A DNA stretch of 32,974 bases from an uncultured Pelagibacteraceae bacterium (GTDB lineage Bacteria > Pseudomonadota > Alphaproteobacteria > Pelagibacterales > Pelagibacteraceae), in assembly GCA_902589705.1 (NCBI GenBank), contig CACITX010000007.1, positions 1 to 32,974 of the forward strand, read 5' to 3'. The notes beneath the pieces were generated by a model that saw only the letters and a program-made list of their open reading frames with translations, searched no databases and was not told the DNA's origin. Positions 17,886-27,205 of the stretch are shown here, in pieces (position 1 is the first letter of the stretch; the number at the start of each line of letters is the position of its first letter). The position numbers were made by a program, and so were the translations under genes.

Positions 17886-18964
17886 CCACACTGTGCTCTG
17901 TGCATTAATAGGTGATCAAGTAGAACACAATTAATCATTGCTTCCCCAATTGGAACTGCTCTTATACCCACGCAAGGATCATGACGGCCCTTTACAGAAA
18001 TTTTTGTATTTTTTCCTTTTTTATCAATCGTATCTCTACTCGTTAAAATTGATGATGTTGGTTTTACTGCAAATGAAGCAATTATATCTTGCCCTGAAGA
18101 TATACCGCCAAGTATTCCTCCAGCATGATTGGTTTTAAATTTTACTTTTCCTGAGTTTTTACTCATTTCATCTGAATTTTCTTCGCCGCTAAGAAAAGCT
18201 GCGTTCATACCAGAACCAATATTTACTCCCTTGACTGCGTTAATACTCATTAACGCTGCTGCAATATCAGTATCAAGCTTTGAGTAGATTGGAGCACCTA
18301 AGCCAACTGGAATTCCACTAGCTCTAAGTTCAATGATCGCACCACAAGATGATCCTGCTTTTCTTACAGACAATAAATATTTTTCCCAAAGTTTTACAGA
18401 TTTTTTATCGGGGCAGAAAAAAGGATTTTTTCTTATCTCAGAGTCTTTCCAGTTTGATTTATCGCAAGACATTAATCCTAGCTGCGTAACTGCACCAATC
18501 ATCTTAAATTTTTTGCCTAAAATTCTTTTTAAAACTACTCTCGCAACAGCTCCTGCTGCAACTCTACTTGCTGTCTCTCTTGCTGATTGTCTTCCACCAC
18601 CTCTAAAGTCTCTAATTCCATATTTTTTAAAGTAAGTGTAATCAGCATGACCTGGTCTAAATTTATTTTTTATAGACTCGTAGTCTCTTGATTTTTTGTC
18701 TTCATTATAGATTATAATTGAAATAGGCGTACCTGTAGTTTTCCCTTCAAAAACTCCTGATAAAATAATTGCCTTATCTGGCTCTTTCCTTTGGGTAGTA
18801 AATTTTGATTGTCCAGGCCTTCTCCTGTCCATATCTATTTGTATATCTTTTTCAGATAAAGGAATATTTGGAGGACAACCATCAATTACACATCCAATAG
18901 CAGGTCCGTGAGACTCTCCCCAAGTGGTAAATCTAAATAATTTTCCAAAAGTATTAAAAGACAT
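17882..18964 (-). CDS. aroC: Chorismate synthase AroC
   Basis: AroC removes phosphate from EPSP to give chorismate, requiring reduced FMN. It begins [20 protein letters not shown] and contains [53 protein letters not shown] and [15 protein letters not shown], the signature blocks of the family. At 360 residues it is standard length. It stands alone on the minus strand between dxs and pdxH. Only 34 bp separate its start from the divergent pdxH start. Confidence 0.98.
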   Translation of the reverse strand: MSFNTFGKLFRFTTWGESHGPAIGCVIDGCPPNIPLSEKDIQIDMDRRRPGQSKFTTQRKEPDKAIILSGVFEGKTTGTPISIIIYNEDKKSRDYESIKNKFRPGHADYTYFKKYGIRDFRGGGRQSARETASRVAAGAVARVVLKRILGKKFKMIGAVTQLGLMSCDKSNWKDSEIRKNPFFCPDKKSVKLWEKYLLSVRKAGSSCGAIIELRASGIPVGLGAPIYSKLDTDIAAALMSINAVKGVNIGSGMNAAFLSGEENSDEMSKNSGKVKFKTNHAGGILGGISSGQDIIASFAVKPTSSILTSRDTIDKKGKNTKISVKGRHDPCVGIRAVPIGEAMINCVLLDHLLMHRAQCG

Positions 18965-18998
18965 AATAATTTAATATATAAGTTATTTTATTAAATAT

Positions 18999-19631
18999 AT
19001 GAATCAAAAAAATGACAAAAATTCATTAGGACTAGATAGTTGCTTTGAAGATATAGGCAATCCAATAGATTTATTTAAAAAATGGTTAGCAAAAGCTGAA
19101 GAAACTGAAATTAACGACCCCAATGCTGTGGCAGTAGCCACATCGAATAAACAAAATCAACCTAATGTAAGAATGGTTTTATTAAAAGGGTTGAGTGATA
19201 AAGGTTTTGTTTTTTACACAAATTTTAACAGCAAAAAGGGTGGTGAGCTAAAAGAAAACCAAAAAGCCTCAATGTGTTTTCATTGGAAAAGTATTAGACG
19301 CCAAGTAAGAATTATTGGAAAAGTTGAAGAAGTTACAACTAAAGAGGCAGATCAGTATTATAACTCGAGACCTTACAAGAATAGAATTAGCGCCTGGGCA
19401 TCCTCTCAGTCTCAAATTTTAGATAAAAGAGATACTTTTCTCTCAAAAATAAAAGAGTTTGAAAAAAAATATCCTGATCAAAATAATGTACCTAGACCAC
19501 CCCACTGGTCTGGCTGGAGAGTTTTACCTGATGAAATAGAGTTTTGGGTGGATGGAGAAGGCAGAATTCACGAAAGATTAAATTACAAAAAAAATAATGG
19601 AAAGTGGGAAAAGGAACTTCTCTATCCCTAA
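18999..19631 (+). CDS. pdxH: Pyridoxamine/pyridoxine 5'-phosphate oxidase PdxH
   Basis: PdxH oxidises pyridoxine or pyridoxamine phosphate to PLP with FMN. Family motifs are AVATSNKQNQPNVRMVLLKG, FVFYTNFNSKKGGEL, FHWKSIRRQVRIIG, SRPYKNRISAWASSQS, and the C-terminal block PPHWSGWRVLPDEIEFW with GRIHERL. At 210 residues it is full length. It is a single-gene unit on the + strand. Its TAA stop overlaps the TAG of ispB by 4 bp (CTAA). Confidence 0.97.
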   Translation: MNQKNDKNSLGLDSCFEDIGNPIDLFKKWLAKAEETEINDPNAVAVATSNKQNQPNVRMVLLKGLSDKGFVFYTNFNSKKGGELKENQKASMCFHWKSIRRQVRIIGKVEEVTTKEADQYYNSRPYKNRISAWASSQSQILDKRDTFLSKIKEFEKKYPDQNNVPRPPHWSGWRVLPDEIEFWVDGEGRIHERLNYKKNNGKWEKELLYP

Positions 19632-20641
19632 AAAGATCTGTTTAAACTAAAACTAGTTAATCTTTGTAAAATTTTTTTATCTTCACTCTCAGGAAATATC
19701 GCTAATGCATCATAAGAAACATTTACAAAGTATTCAGCTTTTTTAAGACTTGTTTCTACAGCCTTATACTTAAAAATTAATGCCAATGTTTCACTAAAAT
19801 CATCTTCCGTTCTTTTGTCTTTTTTCATTATTTCAGTTAAGAACTCTTTTTCTTCCTCATTACCTTTTTGAAAAATTGTTATTAAAGGAAGTGTTACTTT
19901 TCCCTCAAAAAAATCTTTACCAATTTCTTTTCCAAAAAATTTTTCTTTAGCATAATAATCAAGAGCATCATCAGCAATCTGAAAAGCCAAGCCTAAATTT
20001 CTTCCGTAAGACTCTAAAGCTTTCTTTTCTTTTTCATTACTTCCAGAAATATAAGCACCAGTTTTTGTCGCTGCAGAAAATAAGGCTGCAGTTTTTAAAT
20101 TAATAATGTCGATGTATGTTTCTTCCAATAAATCAGCTTCACCTTTATGTTGTAACTGCAAAACTTCGCCTTGAGCAATTTTTGCAGAAGTTGATGAAAG
20201 GAGTTGTAATACTTCAAGATCACCGTCTTGAACCATAATTTCAAAACAACGACTCAATAAATAATCACCTACTAAAATTGATGATTGATTACCCCAAATT
20301 GAATTCGTAGTTTTAACTCCCCTTCTTAATGAACTTTCATCGATAACATCATCATGTAATAAAGTTGCAGAATGAATTAACTCTACACAAGCCGCTAGAT
20401 TTATGTCTCTATTATCTTCCTTGTATCCAGTTAGTTTTGCAGATTCTAAAGTTAATAATGCCCTCAATCTTTTACCACCAGATTTAAGATGGTGGTCACT
20501 CATTTTTTCAATAAGATCAACATCACTTTTAAGTTTTTGTTCAATTAAACTTTCAACTTTTTGAAGTTTATAACCAAGAAGGTTTTTAAGCTCCAAGTAA
20601 GCTGAATTAGCTGATTTTTTAAGCGGTATAACTGATCCCAT
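19628..20641 (-). CDS. ispB: Long-chain polyprenyl diphosphate synthase (octaprenyl type)
   Basis: This 337-residue trans-prenyltransferase makes the ubiquinone side chain. GGKRLRALLTLESAKL is followed by the first Asp motif DDVID (97-101) with RRG, and the second motif DDALDY. The residue five before the first motif is Ala92 (HSATLLHDD), the small residue that permits long products, in contrast to Tyr in the ispA product. The chain length (C40 versus C50) cannot be fixed from sequence alone. It diverges from the S49 peptidase gene across the longest gap in the window. Confidence 0.9.
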   Translation of the reverse strand: MGSVIPLKKSANSAYLELKNLLGYKLQKVESLIEQKLKSDVDLIEKMSDHHLKSGGKRLRALLTLESAKLTGYKEDNRDINLAACVELIHSATLLHDDVIDESSLRRGVKTTNSIWGNQSSILVGDYLLSRCFEIMVQDGDLEVLQLLSSTSAKIAQGEVLQLQHKGEADLLEETYIDIINLKTAALFSAATKTGAYISGSNEKEKKALESYGRNLGLAFQIADDALDYYAKEKFFGKEIGKDFFEGKVTLPLITIFQKGNEEEKEFLTEIMKKDKRTEDDFSETLALIFKYKAVETSLKKAEYFVNVSYDALAIFPESEDKKILQRLTSFSLNRSF

Positions 20642-20727
20642 AAACTTTATTTATAATTGATTTTTTGAATAATAAATTTTTAAATGAAAACTTGGTGACG
20701 CACCTATAATTCAACTATAAGTAGCGT

Positions 20728-20743
20728 AATTTAATATTAAATT
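20728..20743. other. 16-bp perfect AT palindrome in the ispB/peptidase gap
   Basis: AATTTAATATTAAATT is exactly self-complementary. It lies near the middle of the 144-bp gap 20642-20785 between divergent genes. The gap also holds a short GGTG-ACG-CACC hairpin (20694-20704) and an imperfect repeat of CTATAA. The gap must carry both promoters, so an operator is possible, but AT-rich palindromes also arise by chance. I saw no ORF or RNA gene in the gap. Confidence 0.3.
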
Positions 20744-20785
20744 TTATCTCATTACTGCTATAAGTCTAATAAAGTACATCTAAAT

Positions 20786-21598
20786 ATGTTTTCATTTTTA
20801 AAAAAAAAGTCGGTAATTCCTCATGTAAGACTAACCGGAGTTATTGGTTCAGCTGGTCGATTTAATAAAGGGATAGATTTAGCGGGTCAAAGAGATATTT
20901 TAAAAAAAGCTTTTTCTCTTAAAAAAATCTCTCATGTAGCGGTATCGATTAATTCTCCTGGAGGATCTCCAGTGCAATCTCATTTGATTTATAGCTATAT
21001 AAGACAATTAGCTGAAAAAAATAAAGTAAAAGTAATCATCTTTGCAGAGGATGTTGCTGCATCAGGTGGTTATTTAATTTCATGTGCGGGTGATGAGATT
21101 TACGCAAACTCAAGTTCAATAATTGGCTCAATCGGTGTAATTTCAGCTTCATTTGGATTTAAAGATTTAATACAAAAAATTGGTGTAGAGAGAAGAGTTT
21201 ATACTGCAGGAAAAAATAAAAGTACTTTAGATCCGTTCGTTGAAGAAAAAGAAGAAGATGTAAAGCGTTTAAAGAATATCCAGCTTGAATTACACGCTGA
21301 TTTTATAAAAGTTGTTGAAACTAGCAGAGGTTCAAAACTTAAAGATCCAGAAAAAAATAATATATTTACAGGAGAGTTTTGGACAGGAAAAACTGCTTTA
21401 GGTTTAGGGCTTATAGATGGAATTGGTAATGCAGATCAGATCTTAAAAGAGAAATTTGGTGAAAAAGTAATTATTAAAAATTTTGAAAAACCAAAAGGAT
21501 TTATTGCAAGGAAACTATCTTCATCAATGCTAGACCCTGTTGAAAAACTCACAAACATTATTGAAGAAAAATCGATGTGGCAAAAATTTGGTTTGTAA
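20786..21598 (+). CDS. sppA: S49 family serine peptidase (SppA/SohB-like), no membrane anchor
   Basis: This 270-residue member of the signal-peptide-peptidase family has INSPGGSPVQS at about 55-65, the nucleophile in VAASGGYL (Ser93), SSIIGSIGVIS, and the general base in AGKNKSTLDPF (probably Lys145). The Ser-Lys spacing of 52 equals that of the B. subtilis SppA dyad. The family degrades cleaved signal peptides or lipoproteins. Unlike E. coli SppA it has a single domain, and it lacks an N-terminal hydrophobic anchor: the protein begins MFSFLKKKSVIPHVRLTG. Its role may therefore be cytoplasmic or peripheral (inference). The glyQ ATG follows the stop without a gap. Confidence 0.88.
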   Translation: MFSFLKKKSVIPHVRLTGVIGSAGRFNKGIDLAGQRDILKKAFSLKKISHVAVSINSPGGSPVQSHLIYSYIRQLAEKNKVKVIIFAEDVAASGGYLISCAGDEIYANSSSIIGSIGVISASFGFKDLIQKIGVERRVYTAGKNKSTLDPFVEEKEEDVKRLKNIQLELHADFIKVVETSRGSKLKDPEKNNIFTGEFWTGKTALGLGLIDGIGNADQILKEKFGEKVIIKNFEKPKGFIARKLSSSMLDPVEKLTNIIEEKSMWQKFGL

Positions 21599-22486
21599 AT
21601 GCCAGTAAAAAAAAAAGTTAAAACGAAAAAATTAAATTTTTTATCATTTCAAGATATAATAATGAATCTTCAAAATTTTTGGGGTAAAAATGGTTGTGTA
21701 ATTTTACAACCATACGATATGGAAGTTGGAGCAGGAACTTTTCATCCGGCTACCACTTTAAGATCTCTAGGTCCTAAGCCATGGAAAGCTGCATATGTTC
21801 AGCCCTCAAGGAGACCATCAGATGGAAGGTACGGTGAAAATCCAAATCGATTACAACATTATTATCAATATCAAGTTATTATAAAACCCTCTCCAAAAAA
21901 TATTAAACAAATGTATTTAAAAAGTTTATCGACTATAGGTATAGATGTAAAAAATCACGATATTCGTTTTGTTGAAGATGATTGGGAAAGTCCAACTTTA
22001 GGTGCAGCAGGTTTAGGTTGGGAAGTATGGTGTGATGGAATGGAGATTACACAATTTACTTATTTTCAACAAATGACAGGAATAGAGTGTAAACCAGTTC
22101 CAGTAGAAATTACTTATGGTCTAGAAAGACTTTGTATGTTTGTTCAAGGTAAAAATAATGTTTTTGATTTAGATTGGAATAATGAAGGCGTAAAATATAA
22201 AGAAGTTTTCTTTCAAGCCGAAAAAGAGTTTTCAGCTTATAATTTTGAGTTTGCAAATACTGATGCTTTGTTAAAAAATTTCGAAAGCACAGAGAATGAA
22301 TGTAAATCTTTGCTAGAAAAAAAACTTTCTCTTCCAGCTTATGATCAGTGTTTAAAAGCTAGCCATATATTTAATTTACTAGACGCACGAGGTGTTATAG
22401 GAGTTGCAGAAAGAACCGGTTATATCACTAGGATAAGAGAGCTCGCAAAAGGATGCGGCGCACTATGGTTAAGCTCTCAAAGTTAA
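21599..22486 (+). CDS. glyQ: Glycine--tRNA ligase alpha subunit
   Basis: This is the catalytic subunit of the bacterial alpha2beta2 glycyl-tRNA synthetase. Family blocks include [24 protein letters not shown] in two parts, [59 protein letters not shown] and [10 protein letters not shown]. It ends AKGCGALWL. At 295 residues it is normal. The start abuts the peptidase stop, and glyS follows 3 bp after the stop. The first residues are Lys-rich and variable. Confidence 0.98.
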   Translation: MPVKKKVKTKKLNFLSFQDIIMNLQNFWGKNGCVILQPYDMEVGAGTFHPATTLRSLGPKPWKAAYVQPSRRPSDGRYGENPNRLQHYYQYQVIIKPSPKNIKQMYLKSLSTIGIDVKNHDIRFVEDDWESPTLGAAGLGWEVWCDGMEITQFTYFQQMTGIECKPVPVEITYGLERLCMFVQGKNNVFDLDWNNEGVKYKEVFFQAEKEFSAYNFEFANTDALLKNFESTENECKSLLEKKLSLPAYDQCLKASHIFNLLDARGVIGVAERTGYITRIRELAKGCGALWLSSQS

Positions 22487-22489
22487 TTT

Positions 22490-24544
22490 ATGGCAGAACT
22501 TTTATTGGAACTTTATAGTGAAGAAATTCCACCTCAACTTCAAATAGGAGCTAGAACACAACTAAAAGAATTTATTGAGAATTCATTTAAAGAGAACGAG
22601 ATAAAATATAAAGATCTTTCAGTATACTCTTCACCAACAAGACTGGTTCTTTTAGCTAACGATTTAGCAGAAAATATAAAAGTATCAGCTAAAGAAATTA
22701 AAGGACCAAAAGTAGGATCTCCTGACCAAGTTATACAGGGTTTTGTTAAAGCAAAAAATTTATCAGAACAAGATTTAATCGAAAAAGATACAGATAAAGG
22801 AAAATTTTATTTTATTAAGACTCTACCTAAATCAATTTTAGTTGAAGAATTATTGAGCAAAATTATACCAAAAGCCATTAGTTCAATTAGCTGGAAAAAG
22901 TCAATGAAATGGTCTGTTCACAGCTTAATGTGGGGAAGACCTCTTCAATCAATATTTGCAAGATTTAATAATAAAAAACTCTCTTTTAGCTTTGATCATT
23001 TAGAGACAACAGATGAAATAACTGTTGAGCAAGATCTGATAATTAAATCCAAAAAAATTAATAACTTTAAAGAGTACTTAAGTTTTCTTAAAACTTTTAA
23101 TATTATTGTTGATCATAGAGCAAGAGAAGAAATTATTCTAAAAAAAATTAGTTCATTTTCAAATTCAAAACAATATAAAGAAAGAATTAACAAAAACTTA
23201 TTAGAGGAAGTTGTAAATATTGTTGAAGACCCTAATTTATTACATGTAAGTTTCAACAAGGATTATTTAAAAATACCGCAAGAAATTATTATTTCTACTT
23301 TGGAAAAACACCAAAGGTATTTTCCAATTTTTGATAGCAGAGAAAGATTAACAAATAATTTTTTTGTTGTAGCGAACAAAAAGGATAAAAAAAAATTCAT
23401 TACAGAAGGAAATAAGAGGGTCGTTGAAGCGAGATTAGCTGACGCTAAATTTTTTTGGGATAAAGATAGATCTAAAAATTTAATTAAACAAATAGCAAAT
23501 TTAAAGTCAGTTACTTTTTATGAAAAACTTGGAACCATTTATGACAAAACTCAAAGATTAAGACAATTAGCAGGCTTTCTGTCTGATGATTTAAATATAA
23601 GTAAAGAAAAAGTTCAAGTTGCAGCTTCAATTTCAAAATCTGACTTATGTTCAGATTTAGTTGGAGAATATCCTGAACTTCAAGGAGTAATGGGAAAATA
23701 TTTTGCTTTAGCACAAGGATTTGAAGAGGATATCGCTAACTCAGTTAGTGATCATTATTTACCTGTTGGTTTAACATCTGCGATACCTAAAAAACCGTTT
23801 AGCTATTCAATTTCGATTGTAGACAAGATTGATACTTTAGTTGGCTTTTTCGTTATTGATGAAAAACCTACAAGCTCAAAAGATCCTTTTGCTTTAAGAC
23901 GGGCAGCAATAGGTTTGCTCAGAATAATTATTGAAAATAAATTATCATTTAAACTAAGAGACCTAATTAGTTATGCAATAAGAATATATCAGGAACAAGG
24001 TGTTGAGATAAAAAATGAGAAAACTGAACAAGAGGTTTTAGATTTTATTAAAGAAAGAATGAGAAACGTTTTAAAGTTAAAAAATATTAAACCTGATATT
24101 ATAGAAGCCTCAGTCAGTTCACATGCTGGAGATAATTTTTTAGATCTTTATGCAAAAACTATTTTAATTCATAAATATAAAAATAAAGGAGTTGGGCTTA
24201 ATGCGATTAGCTCTTATAAAAGAGCATCAAACATTTTAGATAAAGCTGGAAAAGGAATCATAGGAAGACCAGATGCTGTTTTATTTAGAAAAGACGAAGA
24301 AAGAGTTCTTCATGAAAAAATTAATGAAATTAGGAGAGCTTTTACTGTTAAAGATGACAATAAAGACTACGAAAGCTTGTTAATAAAGTTATCTGACACC
24401 AAAGAATCTACAGATAATTTTTTTGACAATGTGGTAGTAAATGATGAAAATAAAAATATTAAAAATAATCGATTAGAGCTATTAAAAATGTTTTGTAACA
24501 CATTTGATACTTTTATTGATTTTTCAAAATTAGAAGGTCTGTAA
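22490..24544 (+). CDS. glyS: Glycine--tRNA ligase beta subunit
   Basis: This 684-residue partner of GlyQ contributes tRNA recognition. It begins MAELLLELYSEEIPPQLQ and contains YSSPTRLVLL, SMKWSVHSLMWGRPLQSI, EKHQRYFPIF, EARLADAKFFWDKD, GVMGKYFALAQGF, DKIDTLVGFF and SSKDPFALRRAAIG, all family blocks. The C-terminal anticodon-binding region (DALRD-like) is present. The length is standard. The last base of its TAA is the A of an ATG (24544) that opens the apparent original ppdK start. Confidence 0.97.
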   Translation: MAELLLELYSEEIPPQLQIGARTQLKEFIENSFKENEIKYKDLSVYSSPTRLVLLANDLAENIKVSAKEIKGPKVGSPDQVIQGFVKAKNLSEQDLIEKDTDKGKFYFIKTLPKSILVEELLSKIIPKAISSISWKKSMKWSVHSLMWGRPLQSIFARFNNKKLSFSFDHLETTDEITVEQDLIIKSKKINNFKEYLSFLKTFNIIVDHRAREEIILKKISSFSNSKQYKERINKNLLEEVVNIVEDPNLLHVSFNKDYLKIPQEIIISTLEKHQRYFPIFDSRERLTNNFFVVANKKDKKKFITEGNKRVVEARLADAKFFWDKDRSKNLIKQIANLKSVTFYEKLGTIYDKTQRLRQLAGFLSDDLNISKEKVQVAASISKSDLCSDLVGEYPELQGVMGKYFALAQGFEEDIANSVSDHYLPVGLTSAIPKKPFSYSISIVDKIDTLVGFFVIDEKPTSSKDPFALRRAAIGLLRIIIENKLSFKLRDLISYAIRIYQEQGVEIKNEKTEQEVLDFIKERMRNVLKLKNIKPDIIEASVSSHAGDNFLDLYAKTILIHKYKNKGVGLNAISSYKRASNILDKAGKGIIGRPDAVLFRKDEERVLHEKINEIRRAFTVKDDNKDYESLLIKLSDTKESTDNFFDNVVVNDENKNIKNNRLELLKMFCNTFDTFIDFSKLEGL

Positions 24545-24600
24545 TGGCAAAAGTTGTATTTAGTTTTGATGATAAATCTGCAAAAAAAATTAAAGAATAA
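24544..24600 (+). other. Out-of-frame 5' segment of ppdK (apparent original start)
   Basis: An ATG at 24544, joined to the glyS stop as TAATG, reads MAKVVFSFDDKSAKKIKE and then TAA. Its opening resembles the normal N-terminal strand of PPDK, but it is out of frame with the rest of the gene. Removing one A from the A8 run at 24582-24589 would join it to the downstream frame as ...DDKSAKKLKNKKNILGGKG. Confidence 0.6.
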
Positions 24601-27205
24601 AAAAAATATTTTAGGTGGTAAAGGCGCCAACCTTGGGGAGATGGGAAGACTAGGCTTACCAGTTCCTCCTGGCTTCACTATTACAACAGATGTTTGTGAT
24701 CTTTTTTATAAAAATAAAAAAAAACTTCCTAAAAGTGTAATTAAAAATATCGAAGTAGAGCTTAAAAATATTGAAAAGAAAACTAAAAAGAAGTTTGGTG
24801 ATCTTAAAAATCCATTATTAGTGTCAGTTAGATCTGGTGCTAGAATTTCAATGCCGGGTATGATGGATACGATTTTAAATCTTGGTCTTAATGATAAAAC
24901 AGTAGAGTCATTAAAAAAGAAAACCTCAAACGGTCGATTTGCCAAAGATAGTTACAGAAGGTTTATACAAATGTATAGCAACGTTGTTCTTGGTGTCGAA
25001 GGACATTTATTTGAAGAATTAATTGATAATTACAAATTAACAAAAGGTGTGTTGCTAGATACAGATTTAGATGAGAGTGATTGGGACGGGTTGATAAAAA
25101 ATTTTAAAGATCTAGTAAAAAAAGAAAAAAAGATTAATTTCCCGCAAGACGTAAAAGAGCAATTGCTAGGAGCAGTAAATGCAGTATTTTTATCTTGGGA
25201 TAGTCAAAGAGCAAAAACTTATAGAAAATTAAATCAAATTCCTGATCACTGGGGGACAGCAGTAAACGTTCAAGCGATGGTTTTTGGTAACATGGGGAAA
25301 GATTGTTCGACAGGTGTTGCTTTTACTAGAAACCCATCAACAGGGGAAAATTCTTTCTTTGGAGAATTTTTAATAAATGCACAAGGTGAAGATGTTGTGG
25401 CGGGCACCAGAACCCCTCAATACATCACTAAAAAAGCAAAACACGATGCCGGTTCAAAAGATCCTTCAATGGAAGAAGCTATGCCCACAGTTTACAAAGA
25501 GTTAGCAAAAGTATTTCTTAAATTAGAGAAGCACTACAAAGATATGCAAGACATCGAGTTTACAGTTGAGAATAATAAACTTTGGATGCTTCAAACTAGA
25601 TCAGGAAAAAGAACTGCCAAAGCTGCAATTAAAATTGCAGTAGATATGGTTAAAGAAAAATTAATTTCAAAAAAAGAAGCAATTAAAAGAATTGATCCTA
25701 ATACTTTAGACACATTATTACATCCAACTTTAGATGATAAAGTTAAAAAAGAAGTAATCGCTTCAGGATTGCCTGCATCCCCAGGAGCTGCGAGTGGAAA
25801 GGTTGTTTTTACCGCTGATGAAGCAGAAAAATTAAAAGGGATGATGCAAGATACAATACTAGTAAGATTAGAAACTTCACCAGAAGATATACACGGAATG
25901 CATGCTGCAAAAGGAATTCTTACGGCAAGAGGTGGAATGACAAGTCATGCTGCAGTAGTAGCAAGAGGAATGGGTAGACCGTGTGTTTCAGGCTCTAGTG
26001 AAATAACAATTGATTATGAATTAAAACAATTTAAAGCTGGGGACGCAATAATTAAAGAGGGCGATATAATTACCATAGACGGTGGAAGCGGAAAAGTAAT
26101 GAAAGGGTTGGTGCCTACTGTTCAACCAGAAATATCTGGCTATTTTTCTACAATAATGAAATGGGCTGATGAATTTAGAAAATTAAAAGTAAGAACGAAT
26201 GCTGAAACAGAAGCAGATAGTAAAACAGCTAGAGAGTTCGGTGCCGAAGGAATTGGGTTATGTAGAACAGAACATATGTTTTTTGATGAGGAAAGAATTT
26301 TATCTGTAAGACAAATGATTTTATCTAAATCAAAAGAAGACAGAAATAGTGCGCTAGATAAACTTTTACCTCATCAAAAAGAAGATTTTAAAAAAATATT
26401 CAAAGTCATGTCAGGTTTACCTGTAACAGTAAGATTATTAGATCCACCACTTCATGAATTTTTACCAAAAGCTGATAAAGACATAGAGGAAGTAGCGAGA
26501 TCTTTAAATCTATCAGCAAAGGAAGTTAAAGACAGAATTTCAGAACTCCATGAGGAAAACCCTATGTTAGGACACAGAGGTTGTCGACTTGGTATTTCTT
26601 TCCCAGAGATATATGAGATGCAATGCAGAGCTATATTTGAAGCTGTAGTTGAATTAAAAAAACAAAAAGTAAAAGCAGCTTTTGTAGAAATTATGATACC
26701 TTTGGTTTCAACGGACTCCGAACTTAAAATTTTAAGAGCTTTAGTTAATAAAATTGCTAAAGAAATAGAAAAAGAAAATAAATTAAAACTTGAATATATG
26801 GTAGGCACTATGATCGAATTACCTCGTGCTGCTTTACAGGCGAAATCTATTTCAAAACATGCTGATTTCTTTAGCTTTGGAACAAACGATTTAACTCAAA
26901 CGACCTTAGGAATAAGTCGAGACGACTCAGGAAAATTTTTAAACGATTATATTGATAATAAAATATTTGAAGTTGACCCGTTTGTTAGTATTGATCAAAA
27001 TGGAGTTGGTGAACTTGTAGAAATAGCGTCTTCAAGAGGTAGAAAGACAAATAAAAATATTAAGTTGGGAATTTGCGGTGAACACGGCGGTGATCCTAAG
27101 AGTATAGAGTTTTGTTCAAGAACAGGACTAAACTATGTTTCTTGTTCTCCATTTAGAGTTCCAGTAGCGAGATTAGCTGCCGCTCAAGCAGAATTATCTA
27201 ATTAA
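24554..27205 (+). CDS. ppdK: Pyruvate, phosphate dikinase PpdK (5' end apparently frameshifted)
   Basis: PPDK interconverts pyruvate + ATP + Pi with PEP + AMP + PPi. From the N-terminus: nucleotide-binding domain (LGGKGANLGEM, LPVPPGFTITT, SVRSGARISMPGMMDTILNL), swivelling domain with catalytic His (RGGMTSHAAVVARGMG, about residue 465), and PEP/pyruvate barrel (GAEGIGLCRTEHMF, RLLDPPLHEFLP, GTMIELPRAAL, FFSFGTNDLTQ, ICGEHGGDP with the catalytic Cys). The intact frame is 883 residues from TTG 24554; ATG 24569 is an alternative start. The expected N-terminus is in another frame, upstream of an A8 run. The 3' end overlaps nadC by 12 bp. Confidence 0.93.
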   Translation: MYLVLMINLQKKLKNKKNILGGKGANLGEMGRLGLPVPPGFTITTDVCDLFYKNKKKLPKSVIKNIEVELKNIEKKTKKKFGDLKNPLLVSVRSGARISMPGMMDTILNLGLNDKTVESLKKKTSNGRFAKDSYRRFIQMYSNVVLGVEGHLFEELIDNYKLTKGVLLDTDLDESDWDGLIKNFKDLVKKEKKINFPQDVKEQLLGAVNAVFLSWDSQRAKTYRKLNQIPDHWGTAVNVQAMVFGNMGKDCSTGVAFTRNPSTGENSFFGEFLINAQGEDVVAGTRTPQYITKKAKHDAGSKDPSMEEAMPTVYKELAKVFLKLEKHYKDMQDIEFTVENNKLWMLQTRSGKRTAKAAIKIAVDMVKEKLISKKEAIKRIDPNTLDTLLHPTLDDKVKKEVIASGLPASPGAASGKVVFTADEAEKLKGMMQDTILVRLETSPEDIHGMHAAKGILTARGGMTSHAAVVARGMGRPCVSGSSEITIDYELKQFKAGDAIIKEGDIITIDGGSGKVMKGLVPTVQPEISGYFSTIMKWADEFRKLKVRTNAETEADSKTAREFGAEGIGLCRTEHMFFDEERILSVRQMILSKSKEDRNSALDKLLPHQKEDFKKIFKVMSGLPVTVRLLDPPLHEFLPKADKDIEEVARSLNLSAKEVKDRISELHEENPMLGHRGCRLGISFPEIYEMQCRAIFEAVVELKKQKVKAAFVEIMIPLVSTDSELKILRALVNKIAKEIEKENKLKLEYMVGTMIELPRAALQAKSISKHADFFSFGTNDLTQTTLGISRDDSGKFLNDYIDNKIFEVDPFVSIDQNGVGELVEIASSRGRKTNKNIKLGICGEHGGDPKSIEFCSRTGLNYVSCSPFRVPVARLAAAQAELSN

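Noticed and set aside
20684..20698. Four-codon ORF (MKTW) in the ispB/peptidase gap, possible leader peptide
   Set aside because: It is too short and has no terminator/antiterminator pair or link to tryptophan genes; probably chance.
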